From positions 1,736,001 through 1,800,000 of the forward strand of contig CBDAQG010000002.1 in assembly GCA_965198995.1 (NCBI GenBank): 64,000 bases of DNA, in the 5' to 3' direction. Source of the stretch: CAXMMR01 sp965198995 (GTDB lineage: Bacteria > Pseudomonadota > Alphaproteobacteria > Acetobacterales > Acetobacteraceae). Position numbers and translations under genes: made by a program. This document shows positions 18,839-26,518 of this stretch, piece after piece (position 1 is the first letter of the stretch; each line of letters begins with the position of its first letter). Below the pieces are notes generated by a model. It saw only the letters and a program-made list of their open reading frames with translations, searched no databases and was not told the DNA's origin.

Positions 18839-19648
18839 TCAGTCCACGGCGTCCGTCGAGCCCGGCGGCCGTGTCGACAGCGCGTCAGGCGCCGGCGGCG
18901 GCGCGGCCTGGCCGAGCAGGGTGCCGAGGCTGGCCGCCATGTCGGTGGGGATCAGCACCGTCGTGCCGCGGTCCTTGTTCATCTCGTAGAGCAGGTTCAT
19001 CTGGCGCAGCTGCAGCGCCACCGGATGGCTGGCGTAGAGCTCGGCGGCGAGCACCACCTGGCGGGCGATGTCGGCCTCGGCGGAGGCGAGGGTGACGCGG
19101 GCGTCGCGCTCGCGCTCGGCCTGGGCCTGGCGGCTCATCGCGTCCTGCAGGCTGGCCGGGATCACCACGTCGCGGATCTCGACCGAGCGCACGGCAACCC
19201 CCCAGCCGGCGGTCTTGGCGCCGATCACCCGGCGCAGCTCCTCGTCGGCGGCCTTGCGGTCGGAGAGCAGGCGGGTGAGATCGCTGGCGCCGATCATCTC
19301 GCGCAAGGAGGTCTGGGCGACGCGCTCGATGGCCTGGCGGTAGTCGACGATGTTGACGGCGGCGGCGCGCGGGTCCTCGACCTGCCAGAAGACGATGGCG
19401 TCGACGCCGACGGAGACGGTGTCGCGGGTGAGCGCCTGCTCGGCGGTGATCGAGGCGGTCTGGATGCGCAGGTCGATGACCATGGCGACGGCGTCGATGG
19501 GCCAGACGAAGTAGAGGCCAGGGCCGCGCACGGCGTGGAACCGGCCGAGACGCAGGACCACGGCACGGCGCCACTCCTGCGCCAGGCGAACGGAGCGGAA
19601 GAGAAGGAGCAGGATGACGACGGCCAGGACGATCGAGACGGGGATCAT
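18839..19648 (-). CDS. Slipin / stomatin-like SPFH protein
   Basis: 269 aa membrane scaffold protein. One N-terminal membrane helix (residues 3-21), then an SPFH/band-7 domain (VVLRLGRFHAVRGPGLYFVWP, DAIVFWQVEDPRAAAVNI) and a coiled-coil region rich in Ala/Glu/Arg (AMSRQAQAERERDARVTLA). Family members organise membrane microdomains and often pair with a NfeD-type protein, but no NfeD gene is next to it; a DUF4214-DUF1796 gene follows instead. Start ATG 19648; the open frame above it is repeat DNA. Confidence 0.9.
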   Translation of the reverse strand: MIPVSIVLAVVILLLLFRSVRLAQEWRRAVVLRLGRFHAVRGPGLYFVWPIDAVAMVIDLRIQTASITAEQALTRDTVSVGVDAIVFWQVEDPRAAAVNIVDYRQAIERVAQTSLREMIGASDLTRLLSDRKAADEELRRVIGAKTAGWGVAVRSVEIRDVVIPASLQDAMSRQAQAERERDARVTLASAEADIARQVVLAAELYASHPVALQLRQMNLLYEMNKDRGTTVLIPTDMAASLGTLLGQAAPPPAPDALSTRPPGSTDAVD

Positions 19649-19670
19649 TGAGGCTCCCTTGCGGAAGAAG

Positions 19671-19902
19671 TAAGGCCAGGGCTCTGCCCTGGACCCGCTG
19701 GGGCCCGCGGCCCCAGACCCCATTTTGTTTGGAGCTTCTACGCCTTCTTTCTTGCTTGGCGAAGCCGATCAAATCCTGCTCTCACCGGCACCAGCCTCGC
19801 AGACGCCACGACCAAAAATGGATTTTAAAGGCTCCGCCTAAGAAATGGATTTTAAAGGCTCCGCCTTTAATGGGGTCGAGGGGCAAAGCCCCTCGCCTTC
19901 CT
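19671..19902. repeat. Palindromic intergenic repeat, locus 9 (composite, internal duplication)
   Basis: CCAGGGCTCTGCCCTGG and TGGGGCCCGCGGCCCCA, the TTGCTTGGCGAAGCC core, then two tandem starts of module A (AAATGGATTTTAAAGGCTCC twice, 27 bp apart) and GAGGGGCAAAGCCCCTC. The end of the squalene-synthase-like gene is inside it. Confidence 0.9.
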
Positions 19903-20649
19903 TAAGCCGTAGCGCGCTACCGCCAGGCGGTCGGCGAGGCCGCGGGGGCCTTGGCGCGGGAGGCCGGCGCGTTGCAGGTCGCGGCGGGCCAGGATGCCGA
20001 GCAGGGCGGCCGGGTTGTCGAGGCTAACGCCGTCGATCCAGGTGAGGCCTTCGGTGGCGAGTTGGTCGAGCAGGGGCTGCAAGGTTGGGCCGGCGAGGGT
20101 TTCGGGTGTGAGGCCGGCGTTGGCGAGGCGGTCTTCGGGGAGGAGGCAGCGGTCGTGGCGGGCCAGGGCGGCGACGCTGCGCAGGATGCCGCCGGCGCCG
20201 TAGGCGGCGCCGATGCGGGTGAGCGCGGGCAGGTCGGTGGCGCCGAGGATGCGGCCGGCTGCGTGCTGGAGGCCGCCATGGGCGCCGTCGAGGTAGGCGC
20301 GCCAGGCGGCGGTGTCGGGCAGGCCCTCCTCGGCTTCGCGCTCGCGGGCGTCGATGAGGGCGAGCAGGGCGGCTGGGTCGAGCGCGCCGGCGGCGAGCGC
20401 GTCGGTGAGCGGGGTGGCGACGTCGTGGCGCTTGGCCTGGCCTTCGACCACCTCGCGCCACCATTGCAGGCGGATGAGCGCGACGAGCGGGGTGGAGCCG
20501 ACCTCGCGGGCGCGGGCGAGCTCGTGGTTGAAGGCGTAGAGCACGAACAGGGCCTCGCGCCGGTCCGCCGGGGCGAACAGCGTGCACAGGAAGCGGTCCG
20601 GATCGTGGCGACGGACGACGAGGGCGCAGGCCGACAGCATCCGTCGCAT
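19867..20649 (-). CDS. Squalene/phytoene synthase-like protein (NDUFAF6 type)
   Basis: 260 aa isoprenyl-synthase fold protein. Start, FLCTLFAPADRREALFVLYAFNHELARARE, IRLQWWREVVEG and the IDAREREAEEG helix are typical of the alphaproteobacterial group related to mitochondrial complex I assembly factor NDUFAF6. The first Asp-rich prenyl-diphosphate motif is not intact (NHELA at the expected place), so catalysis is doubtful. The last 12 residues (RKARGFAPRPH) and the TAA stop come from repeat locus 9, an apparent loss of the original stop. Divergent from sodB. Confidence 0.85.
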   Translation of the reverse strand: MRRMLSACALVVRRHDPDRFLCTLFAPADRREALFVLYAFNHELARAREVGSTPLVALIRLQWWREVVEGQAKRHDVATPLTDALAAGALDPAALLALIDAREREAEEGLPDTAAWRAYLDGAHGGLQHAAGRILGATDLPALTRIGAAYGAGGILRSVAALARHDRCLLPEDRLANAGLTPETLAGPTLQPLLDQLATEGLTWIDGVSLDNPAALLGILARRDLQRAGLPRQGPRGLADRLAVARYGLRKARGFAPRPH

Positions 20650-20732
20650 GGGAGCCTATCGTCGGCGGCCAGGCAACCATCGGGTCCCGTGCGGGCTTAT
20701 TTGGTCGTTGCAAACCCATGAAGGAACCGCGC

Positions 20733-21323
20733 ATGGCGTTCGAGCTGCCGCCCCTGCCCTTTGACACCAACGCCCTGGCCGCCAACGGCATGTGCCAGGA
20801 GACGCTGGAGCTGCATCATGACAAACACCATCAGGCGTATGTCACGGCGCTGAACGGGTTCGTCGAGAAGGATCCGAGCCTGCAGGGCAAGTCGCTGGAC
20901 GAGGTGGTGCAGACGGCGAGCGAGGGGCCGGTGTTCAACAATGCCGGCCAGCATTGGAACCACATCCTGTTCTGGCAGAACCTGTCGCCGACCGGCGGCA
21001 AGATCCCGGGCAGGCTGGAGGCCAAGATCACGGAGGCGTTCGGCAGCGTCGAGACGTTCAAGGAGCAGTTCAAGCAGGCGGCGATCACCCAGTTCGGGTC
21101 GGGCTGGGCCTGGCTGGTGCAGGCGCCGGACGGGGCGTTGAAGGTGGCGAAGACGCCGAACGGGTCCAACCCGCTGAAGACTGGCGAGGGCAAGGTGCTG
21201 CTCGGGCTCGATGTCTGGGAGCATTCCTACTACCTGGACTTCCGTAACCGGCGGCCGGACTACATCACCAACTACCTCGAGAAGCTGGCCAATTATGAGT
21301 TTGCCGAGAGCCGTCTCGGCTGA
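20733..21323 (+). CDS. sodB: Superoxide dismutase (Fe type)
   Basis: 196 aa cytoplasmic superoxide dismutase. Metal ligands are His28 (ELHHDKHH), His77 (WNHILFWQN), Asp160 and His164 (GLDVWEHSYY). Gln73 in NNAGQHWNH is at the position typical of iron rather than manganese enzymes. ATG 20733 is preferred to ATG 20718 because AAGGAAC lies just upstream of the second one and it gives the usual MAFELPPLPF start. No signal peptide. Confidence 0.93.
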   Translation: MAFELPPLPFDTNALAANGMCQETLELHHDKHHQAYVTALNGFVEKDPSLQGKSLDEVVQTASEGPVFNNAGQHWNHILFWQNLSPTGGKIPGRLEAKITEAFGSVETFKEQFKQAAITQFGSGWAWLVQAPDGALKVAKTPNGSNPLKTGEGKVLLGLDVWEHSYYLDFRNRRPDYITNYLEKLANYEFAESRLG

Positions 21324-21372
21324 TCAGGAAGGAGACCGGCGAGCGCGGCGACCCCGCGCCTGCCGACACAGC

Positions 21373-21633
21373 ATGGCCGACTTATCCGACGTGAATTTGC
21401 CGCAGATGCTGAGCGAGCTTGCCGTGTCGTCCTGGGAGACCATTGCTCGACGTATGACGTTGATCGCGTTGGGGCAGTGCAGTGCTGCCGAGTATTCGAG
21501 CATGGTGACGGAGAAGCTCGGCGCGGTGCAGACGAGCACGCTGACGATGATGATGGGCGGCACCGCGGCGGCGATCCTGGCGCCCTGGCACAGTGGCGCA
21601 ACCACAAACGCAAAACGTCTGCGCGAAGGTTAG
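21373..21633 (+). CDS. Small conserved hypothetical protein
   Basis: 86 aa, not assigned to a family. It starts MADLSDVNLPQML and contains SWETIARRMTLIA and AEYSSMVTEKLGAVQTSTL, a helical pattern reminiscent of phasin-like proteins, which is an impression only. It lies 49 bp after sodB on the same strand and ends before a repeat that carries a T tract. Codon use fits the surrounding genes, so it is probably real. Confidence 0.6.
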   Translation: MADLSDVNLPQMLSELAVSSWETIARRMTLIALGQCSAAEYSSMVTEKLGAVQTSTLTMMMGGTAAAILAPWHSGATTNAKRLREG

Positions 21634-21643
21634 ATAGCGGAAA

Positions 21644-21698
21644 TGGGGTCTGGGGCCGCGGGCCCCGGCGGAGTCCAGAGGCAGAGCCTCTGGCCTTT
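21644..21698. repeat. Palindromic intergenic repeat, locus 10 (module B)
   Basis: TGGGGCCGCGGGCCCCG and CCAGAGGCAGAGCCTCTGG hairpins, the second followed by TTTTTT on the plus strand, so this copy could act as an intrinsic terminator for the sodB unit. Convergent with gltX. Confidence 0.85.
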
Positions 21699-21699
21699 T

Positions 21700-23031
21700 T
21701 TACGCGGCGTCCCGCAATCGCCGAATCGTCCGATCGCGACCGATCAACGGCAGCAGGGTGCGCATCTCTGGGCCCGATTCCTCGCCCGTGAGGGCCAGGC
21801 GCAGCGGATGAAAGAGGGCTTTGCCCTTTCGGCCGGTGGCGGCTTTCAGGGCGTTCGTCCAGTCCGTCCAGCTTGGCTCGCTCCAGGGCTCGGGCGGCAG
21901 GGTCGCGGCGGCCCGGGCGAGGAACTCGGTCTCCTCGGGCACCAGGCTGGGCGGTAGCTCGCCGGCGACGACGTCCCACCAGAGGCGGGCGTCGAGCAGG
22001 CTGTCGAGGTTGCCGCGGACGGCGAGCCAGAACGGCTCGTCGGCGCCGGGCGGCAGGCGGTCGCGCACGGCGGCGAACGGCAGGGCGTGCATGGCGCGGC
22101 GGTTGGCGGCGAGGAGCTGCGTCATGTCGAAGGTCGCCGGGGTGTGCGAAAGGCGGGCGAGGTCGAACTGGCGGGCGAGCGTATCGAGGTCGGCGGGCTC
22201 GGCGGCATGGGCGGTGCCGAGGCTGGCGAGGTAGGCGGTGAGTGCCGCGGGCTCGATGCCGTCGCGGCGCAGGGTGCGCAGCGATAGGCTCTCGATGCGC
22301 TTGCTGAGCTTCTCGCCGGTCTCGCCGGCGAGCAGCGGCAGGTGGGCGAAGACGATTCGCGAGGGGTTGCCGCCGAGGGCCGCCCACAGATCCATCTGGA
22401 TGCCGGTGTTGGTGACGTGGTCCTCGCCGCGGATGACGTGGGTGATGCCGGTTTCGAGGTCGTCGACGACCGAGGTGAAGGTGTAGAGGAAGGTGCCGTC
22501 GGCGCGGATCAGCACCGGGTCGGACAGGCTCGACAGCTTGACCAGGCGGCGGCCGAGGGTCGCGTCCTCCCAGGAGACGGTTCGGTCGGCGAGCTTGAAG
22601 CGCCAGTGCGGGCGCTTGCCGTTGGCCTCGGCGGTGGCGCGCTGCTCGGCGGTGAGCCTGAGCATGGCGCGGTCGTAGACCGGCGGGCGGTTCTGGCGCA
22701 GGCGCTGCTCGCGCTTGAAGCGCAGCTCCTCCTCGCTTTCGAAGCAGGGGTAGAGCACACCCTCCTGCTTCAGGCGCTCGGCTGCCGCAGCGTAGCGGGC
22801 GAGGCGTTCGGACTGGCGGAAGGTCGAGGTCCAGTCGAGGCCGAGCCAGGCGAGGTCCTGGCGGATGGCGGCCTCGAACTCGGGGCGGCAGCGCTCGGCA
22901 TCGGTGTCGTCGAGGCGGAGCAGGAACTCGCCGCCCGTGGCGCGGGCGACCAGGGCGTTGGCCAGGGCCGCGCGGGCGTTGCCGACGTGGAGGTAGCCGG
23001 TGGGCGACGGGGCGAAGCGGAGTTTTGTCAC
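21700..23031 (-). CDS. gltX: Glutamyl-tRNA synthetase
   Basis: 443 aa class I aminoacyl-tRNA synthetase. The HIGH motif appears as HVGN in FAPSPTGYLHVGNARAA, the KMSKS loop as KLSKR in LLAGETGEKLSKRIES, with RLDDTD and VIRGEDHVTNT in between. Length fits bacterial GluRS. The start is GTG 23031 (TKLRFAPSPTG); the frame is open upstream only through the composite repeat. Many alphaproteobacteria carry two gltX genes; only one is seen here. Confidence 0.93.
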   Translation of the reverse strand: MTKLRFAPSPTGYLHVGNARAALANALVARATGGEFLLRLDDTDAERCRPEFEAAIRQDLAWLGLDWTSTFRQSERLARYAAAAERLKQEGVLYPCFESEEELRFKREQRLRQNRPPVYDRAMLRLTAEQRATAEANGKRPHWRFKLADRTVSWEDATLGRRLVKLSSLSDPVLIRADGTFLYTFTSVVDDLETGITHVIRGEDHVTNTGIQMDLWAALGGNPSRIVFAHLPLLAGETGEKLSKRIESLSLRTLRRDGIEPAALTAYLASLGTAHAAEPADLDTLARQFDLARLSHTPATFDMTQLLAANRRAMHALPFAAVRDRLPPGADEPFWLAVRGNLDSLLDARLWWDVVAGELPPSLVPEETEFLARAAATLPPEPWSEPSWTDWTNALKAATGRKGKALFHPLRLALTGEESGPEMRTLLPLIGRDRTIRRLRDAA

Positions 23032-23335
23032 GGCTGGAAGGTGGGCTGGCGGGTGCGGAGAGGCAAGATGAAGGCCAGAGGCTCTGCCTCTGGACTCCGC
23101 TGGGGCCCGGGGCCCCAGACCCCATTCGTTGGAGTCTAGCCTGGCTCTGTCTTGCTTGGCGAAGCCGATCGATCCTGCTTCTCCAACACCACCGACCTCG
23201 CACGGCGCACACCGACAATGAATGGATTTTAAAGGCTTCGCCTTTAATCGGGTCCAGAGGCGACGCCCCTGGCCTTCCTTTTTGCCGCCGCACGCTGCAA
23301 CACACGGGCTGGCCTTTCGAGAGGGGCGCCGACGC
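23032..23335. repeat. Divergent gap with palindromic repeat, locus 11 (composite B-C-A)
   Basis: The repeat spans about 23070-23282: CCAGAGGCTCTGCCTCTGG, TGGGGCCCGGGGCCCCA, the CTTGGCGAAGCCGATCGATC core, TTTTAAAGGCTTCGCCTTTAA and CCAGAGGCGACGCCCCTGG. This gap separates divergent gltX and the Nudix gene, so promoters must lie in the 35-50 bp of unique DNA at each edge or inside the element. No gene seen. Confidence 0.85.
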
Positions 23336-23962
23336 ATGAAGCCGATCCCAGAGCATGACGGCGTGGTCGTGCTGAGCACCCGGACCGTCTGGTCCGGACA
23401 CTTCCCGCTGCAGGTGGTGCGGTTTCAGAACCGGCGCTTCGACGGCACGATGTCCGAGGCGCGGGACTGGGAGCTGTGGCGGCGTGGCCGGGCGGCGGCG
23501 CTGCTGCCGTATGATCCGTGGACCGACCAGGTGGTCACCGTGGAGCAGTTCAGGCTGCCGGTGCTGGCGGCCGGGCTTGATCCGCTGATGGTGGAGCTGC
23601 CGGCCGGGCTTGCCGATGCGGGCGAGGCGCCGGAGGAGGTCGTCACCCGCGAGTCCCAGGAGGAAACCGGCATCCGGCCCGACCGGCTGGAGAAGATCGG
23701 CGGCTTCATGCTGACGCCGGGCGGCTGTGACGAGCACTGCACGCTGTTCGCCGCACGGGTGCGCGCGCCCAGGGCGGACGCGGACGGGCTGGCCGGCTAT
23801 GCCGGGCTGCGCGAGGAGCAGGAGGACATCCGCATCCGGGTGCTGCCGGCCGACATCGCGATCGAGCGGGCGATCGCCGGCGGCTACCTCAACGCGATGA
23901 CGACGATCGGCCTGCTGTGGCTCGCCGCCCGGCGCGATTGGCTGCGCGAGCGCTGGGCGTGA
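23336..23962 (+). CDS. Nudix hydrolase, ADP-ribose pyrophosphatase-like
   Basis: 208 aa. A full Nudix box matching Gx5Ex7REUxEExGU is present (GLADAGEAPEEVVTRE followed by SQEETGI). The upstream VELPAG and downstream TPGGCDEHCTLF resemble ADP-ribose/nucleoside-diphosphate-sugar pyrophosphatases (NudF/TrgB type). The gene overlaps the downstream sulfurtransferase start by 4 bp (GTGA), so the two are coupled. Confidence 0.88.
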   Translation: MKPIPEHDGVVVLSTRTVWSGHFPLQVVRFQNRRFDGTMSEARDWELWRRGRAAALLPYDPWTDQVVTVEQFRLPVLAAGLDPLMVELPAGLADAGEAPEEVVTRESQEETGIRPDRLEKIGGFMLTPGGCDEHCTLFAARVRAPRADADGLAGYAGLREEQEDIRIRVLPADIAIERAIAGGYLNAMTTIGLLWLAARRDWLRERWA

Positions 23963-26049
23963 GCGAGCCGGTGCCGCCGCTGGTCCCGGTGCTGATCCCT
24001 GGGCTGGTCCCGGCGCTGGTAGACGTCGCGTGGCTGGCGAGGCGGCTTGGCTGGCCGGGGCTGCGGGTGCTGGACGCGACCTGGTTCATGCCGGCGGACG
24101 GACGTGACGCCGCGGCCGGGTTCGCCGCGGCGCATGTTCCGGGCGCCCTGCGCTTCGACATCGACGCGGCGTCGGATCCGGACAGCACGCTGCCGCACAT
24201 GGCGCCCTCGGCCGGGCAGTTCGCCGAGATGATGGCCGGGCTGGGCCTGTCGGATGACGACCACCTGGTGTTCTACGACCAGCACGGCCTGTTCTCGGCA
24301 GCGCGCGGCTGGTGGCTGATGCGGCTGTTCGGGCATCAGGCGGCCAGCGTGCTGGATGGCGGGCTGCCGGCCTGGCGGCGCGCGGGCCAGCCCGTGGAGC
24401 AGGGCGGCGGCACGACGCTGCCGCACGGGCGGTTCACGGCGACGCTGCAGCCCGGGCGGGTGCGCGACCTGGCGGCGATGCGCGCCAACCTGGCGAGCGG
24501 CGAGGCGCTGGTGCTCGACGCCCGAAGTGCTGCGCGTTTCGACGGCCGCGAGCCGGAGCCGCGCCCCGGCCTGCGCGGTGGCCACATTCCGGGCAGCCGC
24601 TCCCTGCCCTACACGACACTGCTGGCGCCGGACGGGCGGATGCTGCCGGGGGCCGAGCTGCGGGCGCGCTTTGCCGCGGTCGGCGTCACCGGCGAGCAGC
24701 CGGTGGTCACCACCTGCGGCAGCGGGGTCAGCGCGGCGGTGCTCAGTCTTGGGTTGGCGGCCGCGGGTTTGCCGGATGGGGCGCTTTATGACGGGTCTTG
24801 GGCGGAGTGGGGCTTGGACGACGAGCAAGGGGCTCTGCCCGTTGACCCCACCAGGGGGCGGGGCTCCCTGGACCGCCATCCGGAAGGACTCAATACGCGG
24901 CTGGTGCATCTTGGGCGGGCGGGGACGCGCCAGCACGGGCTGGTCAACCCGCCGGTGCATCGTGGGTCGACGGTGCTGTACGAGAGCATGGCGCAGCGGC
25001 GGGCGCTGGCCGGGCGGCCGCATGAGCGGCTGCTCACCTACGGGCTGAGCGGCACGCCGACCCATTTCGCGCTCGAAGACGCGGTGGCCGCCGTCGAGGG
25101 CGGCACCCACTGCCAGATCGTCGGCAGCGGGCTCGCCGCCGTGACCGTGCCGCTGCTCGGATGCCTGTCGGCCGGCGACCACTGCCTGATGCCGGACAGC
25201 GTCTATGGGCCGAGCCGCAGCTTCTGCGACCGAACGCTCGCCCGGCTCAACATCGCCACCACCTACTATGACCCGGTGAGCAGCGCCGACGCGCTCGGCG
25301 CGCTGTTCCGGCCGACCACCCGGGTGCTGTTCCTCGAAAGCCCCGGCAGCCACAGCTTTGAGCTGCAGGACGTGCCGGCGCTCGCCGCACTTGCGCATGC
25401 CCGGGGTGCCACCGTGCTGATGGACAACACCTGGGGGCTGCAGTGCTTCCAGCCGTTCCGCCACGGCGTCGACGTCTCGATCCAGGCGCTGACCAAATAT
25501 GCCGGCGGCCACTCCGACGTGCTGCTCGGCGCCATCACCACCAACGCGCCCGAGCACGCGCGCCGGATCCGGTCGGCGGTGCTGGAGCTCGGCCAGTATG
25601 CGAGCCCGGACGATTGCTGGCTGACCCTGCGCGGCCTGCGCACCCTCGGCGTGCGGCTCGCGCACCAGCAGCGGTCGGGGATCGAGGTCGCCAGATGGTT
25701 TGCCGGCCGGCCGGAAGTCGCCGAGGTGCTGCACCCTGCCCTGCCCGGCGCCGCGGGGCACGAACTCTGGCGGCGGGACTTTACCGGGGCGCCGAGCCTG
25801 TTCGGGGTCGTGTTCCAGCCGGCGATCAGCGTCGCGCAGGCGGACGCGATGACCGACGCGCTGCGCCTGTTTGGCATCGGCGCGTCCTGGGGCGGCTACG
25901 AAAGCCTGGTGCTGCCGACGACCGGCATCATCACCCGCAACGCCGCCCTGCGGCACCAGGGGACGATGGTGCGGTTTCATATCGGCCTGGAGGACGTCGC
26001 AGACCTGATCGCCGATTTGGAGCAGGGATTCGAAGCGTTTCAGAAGTAA
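23959..26049 (+). CDS. Fusion: 3-mercaptopyruvate sulfurtransferase + cystathionine beta-lyase
   Basis: 696 aa. Residues 1-286 are a two-domain rhodanese of the SseA type: inactive first domain (FYDQHG) and active second domain with Cys253 in CGSGVSA. Residues 307-696 are a PLP cystathionine beta-lyase (NTRLVHLGR, YGLSGTPTH, PLP Lys513 in QALTKYAGGHSD, VRFHIGLED). The two halves are joined by residues 287-306, encoded by a copy of the intergenic repeat with no stop codon and no ATG, GTG or TTG start for the second half before its conserved core. Start GTG 23959 overlaps the Nudix stop. Both activities act in cysteine/homocysteine metabolism. Confidence 0.85.
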   Translation: MSEPVPPLVPVLIPGLVPALVDVAWLARRLGWPGLRVLDATWFMPADGRDAAAGFAAAHVPGALRFDIDAASDPDSTLPHMAPSAGQFAEMMAGLGLSDDDHLVFYDQHGLFSAARGWWLMRLFGHQAASVLDGGLPAWRRAGQPVEQGGGTTLPHGRFTATLQPGRVRDLAAMRANLASGEALVLDARSAARFDGREPEPRPGLRGGHIPGSRSLPYTTLLAPDGRMLPGAELRARFAAVGVTGEQPVVTTCGSGVSAAVLSLGLAAAGLPDGALYDGSWAEWGLDDEQGALPVDPTRGRGSLDRHPEGLNTRLVHLGRAGTRQHGLVNPPVHRGSTVLYESMAQRRALAGRPHERLLTYGLSGTPTHFALEDAVAAVEGGTHCQIVGSGLAAVTVPLLGCLSAGDHCLMPDSVYGPSRSFCDRTLARLNIATTYYDPVSSADALGALFRPTTRVLFLESPGSHSFELQDVPALAALAHARGATVLMDNTWGLQCFQPFRHGVDVSIQALTKYAGGHSDVLLGAITTNAPEHARRIRSAVLELGQYASPDDCWLTLRGLRTLGVRLAHQQRSGIEVARWFAGRPEVAEVLHPALPGAAGHELWRRDFTGAPSLFGVVFQPAISVAQADAMTDALRLFGIGASWGGYESLVLPTTGIITRNAALRHQGTMVRFHIGLEDVADLIADLEQGFEAFQK
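24824..24877. repeat. Palindromic repeat inside a coding region, locus 12
   Basis: AAGGGGCTCTGCCCGTTGACCCC then ACCAGGGGGCGGGGCTCCCTGG, i.e. two hairpins separated by GACCCCACC, the same layout as the B module of locus 22 (CCAGGGCTTTGCCCTGG, GACCCACCA, then AAGGGCCCGAGGCCCTT). It is translated as the linker of the sulfurtransferase/lyase fusion. Confidence 0.75.
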
Positions 26050-26215
26050 GGCCAGGGGCGTCGCCCCTGGACCCGATTAGAGGCGGAGCCTTTAAAATCC
26101 ATGACTTGTCCGTGCCCACATGGAGAGTGAGGTGCTTTGGGGAAGCAGGATTCGAATGGCTTCGCCACGCGAGGAAGAGGCCGCGTGACGGGTCCAGGGC
26201 GGAGCCCTGGCCTTA
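26049..26215. repeat. Palindromic intergenic repeat, locus 13 (inverted composite)
   Basis: CCAGGGGCGTCGCCCCTGG and AGGCGGAGCCTTTAAAAT in inverted order, then the core as GATTCGAATGGCTTCGCC and CCAGGGCGGAGCCCTGG. Between convergent genes. Confidence 0.85.
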
Positions 26216-26518
26216 GCTACGCCGTCGACGCGTCGGCGACGGTTTTCCCCGCGAGCCGACGTTGAGGGCGACGCCGCCGCAGACCAGGCCGCAGCTGACC
26301 GGCACCAGCCAGGCGGGGCGGATCAGCAGCGGGATGGCGACGTGCAGCCAGGCGCCGTCGGGCAGCCAGGCGCGGGCGGCGTCTTGCAGGTTGGCGAGCA
26401 GGGTCTCGTCGGTGGCGAGCAGCACTTCGCCGAGCGACATGCCCGGGCCGAGCACGGCGACGCTGAAGGCGAGCACGAGGAAGGCTGCGGCGAGGCTGAT
26501 GAAGACCCGCATCGCCAT
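26213..26518 (-). CDS. Small membrane protein coupled to msrP
   Basis: 101 aa with two hydrophobic segments (about 5-26 and 62-85) separated by an amphipathic stretch (LLATDETLLANLQDAARAWLP) and a basic C-terminus (RRRR). Its ATG overlaps the msrP stop (TGATG), implying translational coupling and a role with MsrP. It is far too small for the six-helix haem protein MsrQ that normally reduces MsrP and has only one His in or near a helix, so it is unlikely to be a haem subunit. Family not recognised. Confidence 0.65.
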   Translation of the reverse strand: MAMRVFISLAAAFLVLAFSVAVLGPGMSLGEVLLATDETLLANLQDAARAWLPDGAWLHVAIPLLIRPAWLVPVSCGLVCGGVALNVGSRGKPSPTRRRRS

